This document shows positions 32,808 through 41,946 of a stretch of 58,726 nucleotides of DNA, in pieces (the first letter of the stretch is position 1; every line of letters begins with the position of its first letter). This DNA comes from an uncultured Fretibacterium sp. (GTDB lineage: Bacteria; Synergistota; Synergistia; Synergistales; Aminobacteriaceae). The notes beneath the pieces are model-generated. The model ran no database searches. It saw only the letters and a program-made list of their open reading frames with translations, and was not told the origin of the DNA. The DNA is taken from assembly GCA_937915755.1 (NCBI GenBank), contig CALGGR010000313.1:1-58726 (forward strand), read 5' to 3'. The translations under genes were made by a program, and so were the position numbers.

Positions 32808-35321
32808 ATGGGCAGACAAGACATAAAAAGTTACTTCAACACAGAAATAGAATCGTCATCACTGGAGGCATCAGGAGAATCACGTCTCTCTGAAAATGCG
32901 ACATGGCTTCTGGAACAGCGGTATTTCGTCCAGAGATACGACGCTGAAACCAAGTCACTCAGGAAAGAGCGGGACTTCGAGGAGTTTGCGCGCAGAGTGT
33001 CGCGTACAGTTGCAAGCGCGGAAGTGAATTACAGCGATGATGCGGAATGGATCAGGACGGTCGAGAAGAATATTGCTGACGATATTCTCAACCGCCGTTT
33101 TCTCTTCAACTCACCGTGCCTCTTCAGTTCAGCGGCAGGTCTCACAGTAATTCCTGAGATGTCGGCCATAATCTACAAAGACCCCGACGATATGGCTCTT
33201 GAGGATTACAGGAAGCTCTACGAATCCCGCACGAAGAACCAGCAGTTATTCGCGTGCTTCGTTATAAGCGTACCTGACAGCATTGAGGGTATATTCGAGA
33301 GTGTCAAGAACGCGAGCATAATCAGCAAGTTCGGCGGCGGTGTCGGCGGAAACTTCGGGCATCTCCGCGAACACAGCTCCGAGATCGCAGGCGGAACGGG
33401 CGGAAAGGCATCAGGTCCTGTGTCATTCATGGAGACATGGAACACGATGGGCGCGGTTGTCGTTCAGGGCGGAAAACGTCGCGCGGCATTGATGGGAATG
33501 TTATTCGACGACCACCCCGACATCTACGACTTCATAGACTGCAAGACTGAGGACGGGAAGCTCTCGTACTTCAACATTTCTGTAGCCATATCCGACCAGC
33601 TTATCAAAGCGGCAAGCAATGACGATGATTTTGATCTTCATTCGAGAGTTGACGGCAAGGTTGTCAGGACAGTCAAAGCCAAAGACCTCATGAATCACAT
33701 CTGTGAATCAGCGTGGAAGCGCGGAGACCCGGGCGTATTCTTCATTGACCGGGCACGTCAGGACAACATTCTCAAGGCTGGCGGCTCAGAGTGGGACATT
33801 GAGGCTACAAACCCGTGCGGTGAACAGCCATTGCCGAACTTCACGAGCTGTAATCTCGGCTCAATAAACGTTGAGAAATTCGTGAACGATGACCATAAAT
33901 TCGACTGGGAGAAATTCAGCGCACAGGTATTCCGTTCAATCTACTATCTTGACTTGGTGATTGACGCTTGCTCGTACCCACTTGAGAAGATCGGTATACG
34001 AACGAAGTCAATACGCCCCGTAGGATTGGGAATAATGGGTCTTGCCGACGCCTCGATAATGCGCGGTATAACCTACGGCTCGGACAAGTTCAACGCGTTC
34101 TGCAAGAAGCTGGGCGGAACAATGGCTCGTTCAGCGTTGAGTGCGACGATACAGATAGTTACTGACGCAGGAAAGACACCGTTCCCAGAACATGGCCTGG
34201 TACGTGAACTTTTCGGCGGCATAAAGGTACCCGAAACTAACGGCGATTATCGTGCTTTGCTCCGTGAAATGAAGGCCGAAGGGAAAATCCCTGCAACCCT
34301 CGTGAATACTCTCGAAGAATTTGATTTTGAGGACGCGAAATTCATACTCTCAAATCTCTTCAGAGGTAACATGCGTAACAGCCGTAGACTTTCAATCGCT
34401 CCGACTGGTTCAATCTCAATGCTTCTCGACGCAAGCTCAGGTATAGAGCCTAACTTTGCGTGGTCATGGAACAGGCATATCATGAAGACTGACGGCTCAG
34501 GTTTCGAGGACAGGGAGTTCTGGCACAAGCTGCTTACACCGGAGCTTCGTGCTGAGTATCGTTCAACGGGCGGGCATATCTCTGACCCTTCATACGTTAC
34601 GGCCTACGACATAACGACGCAGCAGCATGTGAACGTAACCGGGATATTCGCGCATTTTGTTGACAGCGGTATCAGCAAGACCGTAAACCTTCCGAACAGT
34701 GCGACGGTTGATGATGTGAGGCGTGTATATCAGGAGTGCTACGAGATGGGCTGCAAGGGAATAACGATATACAGGGATGGTTCCCGTTCGTTCCAGCCGA
34801 TTGAGGTCAAGAAGGAAGAGGAAGTGAAGAAGCCCGACCCTGAACCCGAAGAAAAGCCTCGCCGTGTGAAAGAGCGTCCTTCACCCGTAGTTTTCGGGAA
34901 GACAATCAAGGACACAACCCCATGGGGAAGCATATACATAACGCTGAACCTGGACGGCAAAGACCCATTCGAGATATTCATCAACGTTGGAAAGTCAGGC
35001 TCCGAACTCAAGGCCATGACTGAGGCACTTTCCCGCGTAATCTCAATAGGCTTGCGCTCAGGCTGCGTACTCGAAGACTTCATCGACACGCTGAGGGGCC
35101 TCTCCGGCAAAGAGTACTGGATGCTCGACAGCGATGATGACCATGTTGCGAGGTCAATCCCTGATGCTATTGCGCTGCTTCTCAACAGGCTGATAAACCG
35201 CAAGACAGTTGAGGCAAAGAGGCTCGACAAGTCGCTGATATGCCCTGACTGCGGTGCACCTCTGGAAATGATTTCGGGCTGTGAATACTGCTTCAGCTGC
35301 GGATATTCGCCCTGCAAATAG
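32808..35321 (+). CDS. nrdJ: Adenosylcobalamin-dependent (class II) ribonucleotide reductase
   Basis: An 837-residue enzyme that reduces ribonucleotides with adenosylcobalamin as radical source, so it works with or without oxygen. NSPCLFSSA (first redox Cys), FGGGVGGNFGHLR, EATNPCGEQPLPNFTSCNLGS (active-site Cys-x-Glu), SIAPTGSISML and NLPNSATVDDVRRVY are family blocks. The C-terminus has CPDCGAPLEMISGCEYCFSC, a zinc ribbon, and a terminal Cys. The frame opens at TTG32778 inside the terminator T-run, so ATG32808 is used; neither has a good ribosome site (AAAGGGG is ~18 bases away), so the start is uncertain. Single gene between terminators. Confidence 0.93.
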   Translation: MGRQDIKSYFNTEIESSSLEASGESRLSENATWLLEQRYFVQRYDAETKSLRKERDFEEFARRVSRTVASAEVNYSDDAEWIRTVEKNIADDILNRRFLFNSPCLFSSAAGLTVIPEMSAIIYKDPDDMALEDYRKLYESRTKNQQLFACFVISVPDSIEGIFESVKNASIISKFGGGVGGNFGHLREHSSEIAGGTGGKASGPVSFMETWNTMGAVVVQGGKRRAALMGMLFDDHPDIYDFIDCKTEDGKLSYFNISVAISDQLIKAASNDDDFDLHSRVDGKVVRTVKAKDLMNHICESAWKRGDPGVFFIDRARQDNILKAGGSEWDIEATNPCGEQPLPNFTSCNLGSINVEKFVNDDHKFDWEKFSAQVFRSIYYLDLVIDACSYPLEKIGIRTKSIRPVGLGIMGLADASIMRGITYGSDKFNAFCKKLGGTMARSALSATIQIVTDAGKTPFPEHGLVRELFGGIKVPETNGDYRALLREMKAEGKIPATLVNTLEEFDFEDAKFILSNLFRGNMRNSRRLSIAPTGSISMLLDASSGIEPNFAWSWNRHIMKTDGSGFEDREFWHKLLTPELRAEYRSTGGHISDPSYVTAYDITTQQHVNVTGIFAHFVDSGISKTVNLPNSATVDDVRRVYQECYEMGCKGITIYRDGSRSFQPIEVKKEEEVKKPDPEPEEKPRRVKERPSPVVFGKTIKDTTPWGSIYITLNLDGKDPFEIFINVGKSGSELKAMTEALSRVISIGLRSGCVLEDFIDTLRGLSGKEYWMLDSDDDHVARSIPDAIALLLNRLINRKTVEAKRLDKSLICPDCGAPLEMISGCEYCFSCGYSPCK

Positions 35322-35330
35322 AAGATTTAT

Positions 35331-35365
35331 TCCCCCTCACGGATTGGTGAAGGGGGATTTTTTTT
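35331..35365. terminator. Bidirectional terminator between nrdJ and the ankyrin gene
   Basis: TCCCCCTCAC (35331-35340) pairs with GTGAAGGGGGA (35347-35357) with one bulge, then eight T's on plus. A weak A-run on the other side may let it also serve the convergent ankyrin gene. Confidence 0.8.
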
Positions 35366-36263
35366 ATGCCAAAAATTTCTTCACTTCTTCCGAATGAGCC
35401 AATTCGATTGCAGTCTTCCCGTCAATATTTTTCACTGACTTGTCAGCTCCGAAACTCATCAGGATTTTCACGTTCTCAGGAAGATTTCTCTCGGCCGCAT
35501 ACATAAGGGCTGTCTTGCCTTCCCTGTCTATATCGTTGACATTAGCACCAGAGTTTAGAAGGGCAGCTAATACTTCGGGGTTGTCATCGAAAGCCGCACT
35601 CATAAGCGACGTATGCCCCATAATGTCCGAAGCGTTCACGTCAGCACCAGATGCAACGAGCATAGCTACATATTCCTGCTTCGAGGCCCTGTGAAGTGCT
35701 GTGAGGCCGTCAATGTTCCTTGCCCTTACGTCAGCACCGTTCTCGATGAGCATTCTCAGAGACTCAGCGTTGGGGTTGAACATGGCCGACATCATGAGGG
35801 GAGTGTTGCCCTTGTCGTTCTTAGCGTTGACTTTCGCGCCTGACTTTAGGAGTACGTTGATGATCGTGGCTTCAGGGTTCAGCATTGCCGCGTTAATGAG
35901 CGGTGTGTTTCCGTCGTTGTCTCTTGCTTCAATGTCAGATCCAGCGTCAATGAGGTAGCTCACGATTTCGATTGACGGGCTTCTTGATGAGGCGAGTATG
36001 AGGGGAGTACGTCCGTCTTTGTCGCGTGATTTGAGGCTTGCTCCGGCCCTGACGAGTTCCTGTATAAGCTCGAACGAGGCATCGCGTTTCTTCACGGCTG
36101 ACTGTAATTCAGCGTCTGGTGTCTTGTGGAGGAATGACATTGCCGATGCTGCTATGAGCAGTGCTATTGTCATGGATATTACTGACTGGGGGGCTTTCTG
36201 CCAGATTAGTATGATGAGTGCCACTAGCAGAAGAATAGTTGCGTACCTGAATACTTTTCGCAT
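35364..36263 (-). CDS. Membrane-anchored ankyrin-repeat protein
   Basis: A 299-residue protein. Two short hydrophobic segments (residues ~9-22 and 29-45) at the N-terminus suggest a membrane anchor. From about residue 60 to the end run seven ankyrin repeats of ~34 residues (DKDGRTPLILASSR, DNDGNTPLINAAML, NDKGNTPLMMSAMF, NIDGLTALHRASK, DREGKTALMYAAE). Ankyrin stacks bind other proteins. It is followed on the same strand by nothing, and it is preceded after 22 bases by a related ankyrin gene, so the pair looks like a local duplication. Partner unknown. Confidence 0.8.
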   Translation of the reverse strand: MRKVFRYATILLLVALIILIWQKAPQSVISMTIALLIAASAMSFLHKTPDAELQSAVKKRDASFELIQELVRAGASLKSRDKDGRTPLILASSRSPSIEIVSYLIDAGSDIEARDNDGNTPLINAAMLNPEATIINVLLKSGAKVNAKNDKGNTPLMMSAMFNPNAESLRMLIENGADVRARNIDGLTALHRASKQEYVAMLVASGADVNASDIMGHTSLMSAAFDDNPEVLAALLNSGANVNDIDREGKTALMYAAERNLPENVKILMSFGADKSVKNIDGKTAIELAHSEEVKKFLA

Positions 36264-36285
36264 TGCTTGGTGTTCCCTTTCTGTG

Positions 36286-37302
36286 TCATTTCGCGGCGTG
36301 AAGAAGGATGCGCCTTATCCCGCTGTTCCTGGCGTAATTGATGGCTGACCTGTTCATGTTGTCCCTGACTGCCGGGTCAGCACCTGCCTCCAGGAGAGCC
36401 TTGACGATTGCAGGCCTTGCGTTGTCCTCGCCGTATTCCTTGAGAATTTCGGAGTCTATATTCCCGGATGCCAGCATCAAGGCTGTTGCGCCGTCATTCG
36501 TGGCAGCGTTGACATCAGCCCCGGCCTCTATGAGGATTTTTGCGGACTCTACTGGTGATGACCCCTCCATGCCCACAACGCCCTGAAGATTCCCGGCGGC
36601 GTACATGAGGGCTGTCCTGCCCATGCTGTCCCTGGCGTTTACGTTCGCGCCTGACCTCACGAGAAGCTCTATCATTGCGCGGTTCATGTCCTCTTCCTCA
36701 GCGATTACTGCCGCCCACATCAGAGCAGTACTTCCGTCGAGGCTTCTTGCGTTCACGTCCGCTCCTGCCTTGATGAGAGCCTTCACGGTGTCAGGGTCGG
36801 AGAACTCGCCGGAAGCGTGCATGAGAGCGGTGTCTCCCAAGTCGTTGCGTGCGTTCACGTCAGCCCCGGCCTCTATCAGGATGAGGGTATCTTCATATTC
36901 GCTGGTTACGGAAAGCATGAGTGCTGTTTGTCCAAGCCCACCATATCTTGCGTTCACATCAGCTCCCGCCTTGACCAGAAGCCTGACGACCTCGGACGTG
37001 TTCTCGCAGATTGCCGCTGCAAGGGGGCTGTCATCGTCCCTGTCGTTCACATTTGCTCCGGCCTCAATCAGGGCGCTTATGATTTCGGGGTTCCGGCCAT
37101 ATGAGATGGCAAGTGTCAGAACGCTCAGGCCATCCTCATTTCTTGCGTTCACGTCAGCCCCTGCCTTGAGCAATTTCTGGATGCGTCCTGCTGTTACGTT
37201 TCTCTGTGTTACAGCTTTGAGCAGAAGTTTGTCCTGCGCATTCCCGTAAACCGCTGATGCGGCCGCCAGCAGAAACGCAAGGGCAGCGTATACTTTCTTC
37301 AT
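36286..37302 (-). CDS. Exported ankyrin-repeat protein
   Basis: A 338-residue protein. The frame opens at 37353, but ATG37302 gives a proper signal peptide (KKVYAALAFLLAAASAVYG). About eight ankyrin repeats follow (NEDGLSVLTLAISY, NDLGDTALMHASGE, SLDGSTALMWAAVI, DSMGRTALMYAAGN, TNDGATALMLASGN). One repeat (near residue 225) carries an insertion. Lacking a membrane anchor beyond the signal peptide, it should be periplasmic or secreted. With the neighbouring ankyrin gene it forms a two-gene unit that begins after the terminator of the phosphate butyryltransferase operon. Confidence 0.8.
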   Translation of the reverse strand: MKKVYAALAFLLAAASAVYGNAQDKLLLKAVTQRNVTAGRIQKLLKAGADVNARNEDGLSVLTLAISYGRNPEIISALIEAGANVNDRDDDSPLAAAICENTSEVVRLLVKAGADVNARYGGLGQTALMLSVTSEYEDTLILIEAGADVNARNDLGDTALMHASGEFSDPDTVKALIKAGADVNARSLDGSTALMWAAVIAEEEDMNRAMIELLVRSGANVNARDSMGRTALMYAAGNLQGVVGMEGSSPVESAKILIEAGADVNAATNDGATALMLASGNIDSEILKEYGEDNARPAIVKALLEAGADPAVRDNMNRSAINYARNSGIRRILLHAAK

Positions 37303-37328
37303 GTCTGCACCGCCTTGTTCTTGAGCGT

Positions 37329-37363
37329 AAAAATGGCGGGAGACCTTGAACAAATCCCCCGCC
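37329..37363 (-). terminator. Rho-independent terminator (minus) ending the envelope operon
   Basis: On minus, GGCGGG pairs with CCCGCC (plus 37358-37363 and 37335-37340) followed by ATTTTT (plus 37329-37334). It separates the phosphate butyryltransferase gene from the ankyrin genes. Confidence 0.75.
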
Positions 37364-37379
37364 CGAATATTTCCCGGGA

Positions 37380-38312
37380 CTAGCCCTGATGATGTGCAAG
37401 CATAACTGCGCCGGCGATTGAGAGGAGTTTTGCTCTCGGTGAATCTGCGCGGCTCGTGAGGACTACGGGTGCTGCTGCTCCGATGATGAGGCCTGCTGTC
37501 TCGCTTCCCTTTGCGAAGAAGCTGATGGACTTCGCAAGAGCATTGCCGACCTCAATCTGCGGGACGAAGAGAACGTCTGCGTGTCCAGCTACGGGCGACT
37601 TGATGTGCTTGATTCTTGCTGCTTCCTCGTCGATTGCGTTGTCGAGGGCAAGAGGTCCGTCAACGATGCAGTTCTTGATCTGTCCGCGTGCATTCATCTG
37701 GACGAGTGCTGTTGCGTCGAGAGTGCAGGGCATGTCGGGGTTGACCATTTCGACGGCGGCAAGGCAGGCAACTTTCGGGCACTCAACGCCGAGTGAACGC
37801 GCGAAGTTGGCAGTGTTCTGAACGATGTCAGCCTTCATCTTGAGGTCAGGGTACATGTTGAAAGCACCGTCAGCAATGAAGATAACGCGGTCATATCCGG
37901 GGATTGAGTGGAAGTAGCAGTGAGAGATAGCCCTTTTCCCGACGCGGAGACCGACTTCCTTGTTGAGCATTCCGCGAAGGAAGTTGTCGGTGTGAAGCTG
38001 ACCCTTCATGTAGATGTCGGCGCGCTTCGATGATACTTCGGTAACGGCGACGATTCCGCAGGCTGCCTCGTTGTTCTCGGGGATGATGTGGTAGTTTGAC
38101 TCACTTGCTCCGGCTTCGGCGATGCAGGCTTTGACTTTCTCCGGGTTTCCGACGAGCGTGGCTTCAACGAGACCGCACTTTCTTGCTTCCTCGATAGCTG
38201 AGATGAGTCCAGCATCTTCTGCCATAGCTACGGAAATGCGCTTGCGTCCCTTCTCTGCACAAAGCTTGGTTGCTTCTTCGATTAACTGCGACAATGAGCG
38301 AATCTGTTCCAT
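37380..38312 (-). CDS. ptb: Phosphate butyryltransferase (Pta/Ptb family)
   Basis: A 310-residue enzyme that exchanges CoA of an acyl-CoA for phosphate. ISVAMAEDAGLISAIEEA, VGLRVGKRAISHCYFH, VIFIADGAFNMYPDLKMK, PCTLDATALVQMNARGQI and ETAGLIIGAAAPVVLTSRAD are the blocks of the short Pta/Ptb family (about 300 residues). Butyryl- or other short acyl-CoA from amino-acid fermentation is the probable substrate. The usual partner, butyrate kinase, is not in the window. It is last in the long minus operon, 67 bases after the class IV aminotransferase; that gap contains a 9-bp hairpin (plus 38347-38370). Confidence 0.85.
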   Translation of the reverse strand: MEQIRSLSQLIEEATKLCAEKGRKRISVAMAEDAGLISAIEEARKCGLVEATLVGNPEKVKACIAEAGASESNYHIIPENNEAACGIVAVTEVSSKRADIYMKGQLHTDNFLRGMLNKEVGLRVGKRAISHCYFHSIPGYDRVIFIADGAFNMYPDLKMKADIVQNTANFARSLGVECPKVACLAAVEMVNPDMPCTLDATALVQMNARGQIKNCIVDGPLALDNAIDEEAARIKHIKSPVAGHADVLFVPQIEVGNALAKSISFFAKGSETAGLIIGAAAPVVLTSRADSPRAKLLSIAGAVMLAHHQG

Positions 38313-38379
38313 GAAAATTTTTCCTCCTGTTGAAATTTTATTTTGACTTCAGAGCGTTATTGCCCTGAAGGTGTTACAC

Positions 38380-39204
38380 TTATTCCAGCCACTTCTCCAT
38401 ATACTTCCTGTAAAGCTCAAAGAGTCTGCGTGTGATTGGTCCCATCTTCCCGTCAGCAATCGTAATCCCTCCGATTCTCACGACCGGGACGATCAGCTTC
38501 ATGCTCCCCGTGATGAACGCTTCAGACGCTCCGGTTAGTTCCGACCAAAGAGGGCATCTTTCCTCGACAGTATAACCTTCCTGCTTTGCCAGTTCAATCG
38601 CTGCTGACCTAGTTGTCCCTTTGAGTACACGCGTTAAAGGAGCTGTGATGATTTTGCCGTCAACGATGAGGAAGAAGTTGCTATGCCCGCACTCTGTGAT
38701 TTCACCGTGAGGGCAGTAGAGAATGTCATAGGCATCGCGGGGCATCTTGTAGGTTGCGCGGTAATCGACGCTCTTTACTTCGGGGTTGTCGCGTCCGAAT
38801 GAGACAGGCTCAAGGACAACGCCTTTCTCGCGGGCTTCCTCAGTGATGAGTCCAACGTCGTCGAATATCACGAAGAATCTCGGCTCAGGGAAGCAGCCTT
38901 TCTCCTCGTCGAAATAATCCCCGCCTGTGAGGAACGTTCGTATTCTGACATCATGGCCGACCTTTGCGATTCCTTCACGGACGATGTTCTTCATGTACTC
39001 AATGTCGGGGAGGTTAGCGATCTCGGAACTCTTTGCGCTTGCAATGAACCTCTCCATATGCGGGGTGAGCATCAATGACTTTCCGCCGAATGATGCAAAC
39101 GCCTCGAAAACTCCGACGCCTCTCTGTATGATCAAGTCTGAAAGAGGAAGAACAGCCTCCTCCGGCCTCACGAATTTACCGTCAATAAAGCATAATTGAA
39201 TCAC
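38380..39204 (-). CDS. Class IV PLP aminotransferase (D-Ala/branched-chain type)
   Basis: A 274-residue fold-type IV aminotransferase. LIIQRGVGVFEAFASFGGKSL near the N-terminus, VKSVDYRATYKMPRDA (catalytic Lys region), ITECGHSNFFLIVDG and KGTTRSAAIELAKQ (phosphate loop) are family signatures. Class IV members include D-amino-acid transaminase, branched-chain transaminase and ADC lyase; the short length and lack of a BCAT arm leave this open. GTG39204 is chosen because GTGA overlaps the lptD stop by four bases; the frame opens at TTG39219. It may supply D-amino acids for the envelope or oxo-acids for the Ptb step. Confidence 0.8.
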   Translation of the reverse strand: MIQLCFIDGKFVRPEEAVLPLSDLIIQRGVGVFEAFASFGGKSLMLTPHMERFIASAKSSEIANLPDIEYMKNIVREGIAKVGHDVRIRTFLTGGDYFDEEKGCFPEPRFFVIFDDVGLITEEAREKGVVLEPVSFGRDNPEVKSVDYRATYKMPRDAYDILYCPHGEITECGHSNFFLIVDGKIITAPLTRVLKGTTRSAAIELAKQEGYTVEERCPLWSELTGASEAFITGSMKLIVPVVRIGGITIADGKMGPITRRLFELYRKYMEKWLE

Positions 39205-40946
39205 TGTAACTGATACCAACTTTCTCTAGTAATTTTCCCGTCACTATCCGGAATATCATACGGCCTATCGAACGGGTCAACCTCAATTCTCTGCCCGAAA
39301 GCCGCCGTCCTGCTCGGAAACGCCTTCAGCATTATGCTTAATCCGAAGGAGTCATTTCCGTTCCCTGTCCTGTCGTTCTTGTAGTGGAAGTCCCAGATCA
39401 TGCAGTCCGTGTCCCACTGAACGCTGTAGAATGTCTCGTCAACCATCGACTCGAAAAGGTCGTAGCTTCCCCTGAAAGCAAGATATACCTCACGTCCGAC
39501 GGGGAATCTTACGCGCTGATGAACCCTCCGCCTGTTGCTGTATTTGTCCCAGTACATAGGGCTGCTTCCCCAAGAATACTGACGTTCGTAGCCTGTTCCT
39601 AACTCGAACACACCTATTTTATAACGTGCGCCGAGAAAACTCCTCAGCATTTCCTGGTCAGTTCCGTCATACATTAAGAGAACGCCCTCAGTGTTTGCGA
39701 AAAGCTCAACGTCTCCCGCTCTCTTTTCCGCGTAATTCCTGATTCCTATGCCGTAGCTGGTCTCGAAGCCTTCCTGCGGCCTCATATAGAGAGTTTCCTT
39801 GTAGCTTCCGATTGTTGCGAAGATTCTTGACCATGAATATTGTGAATTTCTGAACCACGGTGCCCAGACGATCAACTCGGGCTGACGATCTAACCTTCCC
39901 TTGTACTCGTAATAGCTGTCCTTTTTGTCGGAGATGTATTCGTTGCTTGTCCAGTTGAGATGCGCTGCCCAGCCGTTATGGTCGTACATGAGGGTAGCAT
40001 AAGGCCGCCAAATCTTCTCGTCCCAAACGTCGTCCCAAGAATACTCAACCCCAACCCTTATCGCAAAATCGCGGTTAAGCTCCTGTTCAACCTCAAGCAT
40101 GTACTCAAGCCCTGAGCTTCCCGAATACGACAGCCCCAAAGAGACAGAGCCAGTTTCCCAGCCCAGAGTGCCAGTGAGACCGCCGCGTGAGCCATGAATT
40201 TCGCTCTTGTTGAAGAACGGCATCATCGTGTAGCCGAGCTTTCTGCGTTTCAACTGTACGACGTAATCGAGAGGGGAAGTGAAGAGGTACGTATTCCCCA
40301 AATATACGCGGGGTTTCTTTGCGACGACCCTTCTGTTAGGAATGAAGGTTATGATTTTCGACTCCAGCCTGTAATGCGGATGATCCAGCGCGCAAGTTGT
40401 CATTGCTACGTTCCGCCACTGAAGCATGTAGTCTTGCGGTGAACCTTTGACGAGACCGCGTTCCTCTGCAAGCTCCCAAGGGATAACGTTGATCTCACCG
40501 CCGTAGATGTACATTACTTCGCCTTTTTCGCCGACTGAGAGGTGAGTTGCCGGGCCTGAGAGTATACCTTCGCCGCTTTCGAGGTCGTAATCTACCTGAT
40601 CTCCGTTGAGAGTTCTTCCGCCGTTCTTCATGACTATTTTCTCGCCGGGAAGAGGCATAGCTTTGACTTTCTGGCTGTCAGCATCGTACTCTATGCGCTC
40701 GGCCATGATTGTCGTACCGTTGTATTGCAAGACAGCGTTACCTTCAGCGAGGGCATGGCCAGTTTCGTCATTGAATGATACTCGGTCAGCATTGAGAATT
40801 ACTTGGTCTGGTACGATCGCGGGAGCTGCCTCATCACCCACAGCTTCGCGGGTGTAGTAATCCTCAAAATCTGCCGAATAAGCTGAAGCTGCCAACAGAA
40901 GTACGAATATTAACGTGCAAAAGATTATTTTCCTGGTTTTCGCCAT
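39201..40946 (-). CDS. lptD: LPS-assembly outer-membrane protein LptD
   Basis: A 581-residue protein with a signal peptide (IIFCTLIFVLLLAASAYS). Residues ~45-130 are the OstA/LptA-like beta-jellyroll (QVILNADRVSFNDETGHALA, AERIEYDADSQKVKA, VDYDLESGEGIL). The rest is an outer-membrane barrel rich in aromatic strands (GSRGGLTGTLGWETGSVSLG). It inserts lipopolysaccharide into the outer leaflet. E. coli LptD is ~784 residues, so this is a compact form. The start overlaps the lptC stop by 22 bases; no lptE is seen. It is direct evidence for an LPS outer membrane. Confidence 0.82.
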   Translation of the reverse strand: MAKTRKIIFCTLIFVLLLAASAYSADFEDYYTREAVGDEAAPAIVPDQVILNADRVSFNDETGHALAEGNAVLQYNGTTIMAERIEYDADSQKVKAMPLPGEKIVMKNGGRTLNGDQVDYDLESGEGILSGPATHLSVGEKGEVMYIYGGEINVIPWELAEERGLVKGSPQDYMLQWRNVAMTTCALDHPHYRLESKIITFIPNRRVVAKKPRVYLGNTYLFTSPLDYVVQLKRRKLGYTMMPFFNKSEIHGSRGGLTGTLGWETGSVSLGLSYSGSSGLEYMLEVEQELNRDFAIRVGVEYSWDDVWDEKIWRPYATLMYDHNGWAAHLNWTSNEYISDKKDSYYEYKGRLDRQPELIVWAPWFRNSQYSWSRIFATIGSYKETLYMRPQEGFETSYGIGIRNYAEKRAGDVELFANTEGVLLMYDGTDQEMLRSFLGARYKIGVFELGTGYERQYSWGSSPMYWDKYSNRRRVHQRVRFPVGREVYLAFRGSYDLFESMVDETFYSVQWDTDCMIWDFHYKNDRTGNGNDSFGLSIMLKAFPSRTAAFGQRIEVDPFDRPYDIPDSDGKITRESWYQLQ

Positions 40947-41485
40947 TTGATTACGCCTCCATGCTGTAATAATATCACGTGGGAGTTATCTGTGCTTGCG
41001 ATTGGTGTAGAGAGATAAAACTCGTCATCATGAATCGTGAGGCCGTGCGGGAAAATGAACGTGTTATTTTCGTCCTGCCATGTTAAATTCGGGCTTTCGA
41101 GCAGCCAAGTTCGGTTGTTCTCCTGAAGCGAGCCAGTGAGTTCGGAGATGCTTGCGGTCTTTTCGTCGTTTGAGTATATTCCAGACTTTCCGAAAAATGA
41201 CCATTGGCCTTTGTCGCCGCTGATGGTGCGTTTGATGTCGGCGGAACGGAAGTTGACGGCTTTGTCGCGCTGTTCGAGGTAAGGGAGTTTGACCTGCCAT
41301 AGGTCGCCGGAAATTTCGCGGGAGAAGCGTATATTCTCCATGACGATTCCGGGCATGTTGAGGAGGCTTTCACGGAGGAGGTCAACATCGAGGTTCATAT
41401 CGCTGACTGCATATTGAACGAGCTTGAAAATGCCAAGAATAAGGAGAGCCAGTAATAATTTTTTGAGGGTGAAGAACTTTTTCAT
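40925..41485 (-). CDS. lptC: LPS export protein LptC
   Basis: A 186-residue membrane-anchored protein. An N-terminal membrane helix (LLLALLILGIFKLVQYAV) is followed by a periplasmic beta-jellyroll with GKSGIYSNDEKTASISELTG and FIFPHGLTIHDDEFYLSTP. In the LptBFGC/A/D bridge it passes lipid from the inner membrane to LptA. Its position just before lptD, overlapping by 22 bases, supports the call. Start ATG41485 lacks a good ribosome site and lies only six bases after a truncated toxin frame, so an insertion upstream may have changed its translation. Confidence 0.75.
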   Translation of the reverse strand: MKKFFTLKKLLLALLILGIFKLVQYAVSDMNLDVDLLRESLLNMPGIVMENIRFSREISGDLWQVKLPYLEQRDKAVNFRSADIKRTISGDKGQWSFFGKSGIYSNDEKTASISELTGSLQENNRTWLLESPNLTWQDENNTFIFPHGLTIHDDEFYLSTPIASTDNSHVILLQHGGVIKWRKPGK

Positions 41486-41491
41486 TTTGGA

Positions 41492-41623
41492 TTATTTCTT
41501 GTAGACATTACCGCGTCCTGTCAGGGACTTTATATCCATATGTTCTGGTTTGTTCTCCAAGTCTTTTATTGCCTGTGTCAGCCTTTCCCTGTCTGGATTG
41601 GGAATGTGTGCAAGTTTGCGCAT
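41492..41623 (-). pseudogene. Truncated RelE/YoeB-like toxin
   Basis: A 43-residue frame not obvious from its length: HIPNPDRERLTQAIKDLENK, then DIKSLTGRGNVYKK and stop. It matches the middle of RelE-type toxins (helix with P-x-x-x-R-x-x-x-A-I-x-x-L, then K-x-L-x-G-x-x-x-Y), which normally go on with R-V-G-D-Y-R; here the catalytic C-terminal half is missing. It lies 17 bases after an antitoxin-like gene and six bases before lptC, as a toxin would be placed after its antitoxin. The call is by pattern only. Confidence 0.5.
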
Positions 41624-41640
41624 TACAGGCTTGCCCGTTA

Positions 41641-41916
41641 TTACTGTCCACATTCCTGCAACCCCGCAAGAAGTTCATCAACAGTCAGATATTCTCCGTT
41701 TGCAAAATCTCTTTCGCTTTCCTCTATCTGCGATATTTCGTCTTCGGTCAGCGGAGCGTCTGCCCAACTGTCATCGTCATCATCTTCACGCGACCACATG
41801 AGATAGTTTGCGTAGTCTGCGAGCTTTTCGAGTTCCTGTCCTGTCAATAAAGGCAACCTCATATCAAGAACGATATTGCCAGTTGTTATAGGTCTTTCTG
41901 CCGTTGCAGTACTCAT
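41641..41916 (-). CDS. Antitoxin-like small acidic protein A
   Basis: A 91-residue acidic protein. The N-terminal half (IVLDMRLPLLTGQELEKLADYANYL) resembles the short helices of DUF2281/Phd-like antitoxins. The C-terminal half has SWADAPLTEDE and IEESERDFANGEYLTVDELL, a motif common in antitoxins for RelE/ParE toxins. It sits just before the truncated toxin frame at 41492-41623. The paralogous 86-residue gene upstream carries two copies of the same motif. I infer an antitoxin role; no toxin with an intact active site is nearby. Confidence 0.6.
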   Translation of the reverse strand: MSTATAERPITTGNIVLDMRLPLLTGQELEKLADYANYLMWSREDDDDDSWADAPLTEDEISQIEESERDFANGEYLTVDELLAGLQECGQ

Positions 41917-41946
41917 TATATTATTCCTCCTTGTGAAATTTTTACT

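Noticed and set aside
35500..37150. Repeated GCGTTCACGTCAGC-type strings taken for a DNA repeat array
   Set aside because: They encode the conserved Asp-Val-Asn-Ala turn of ankyrin repeats.
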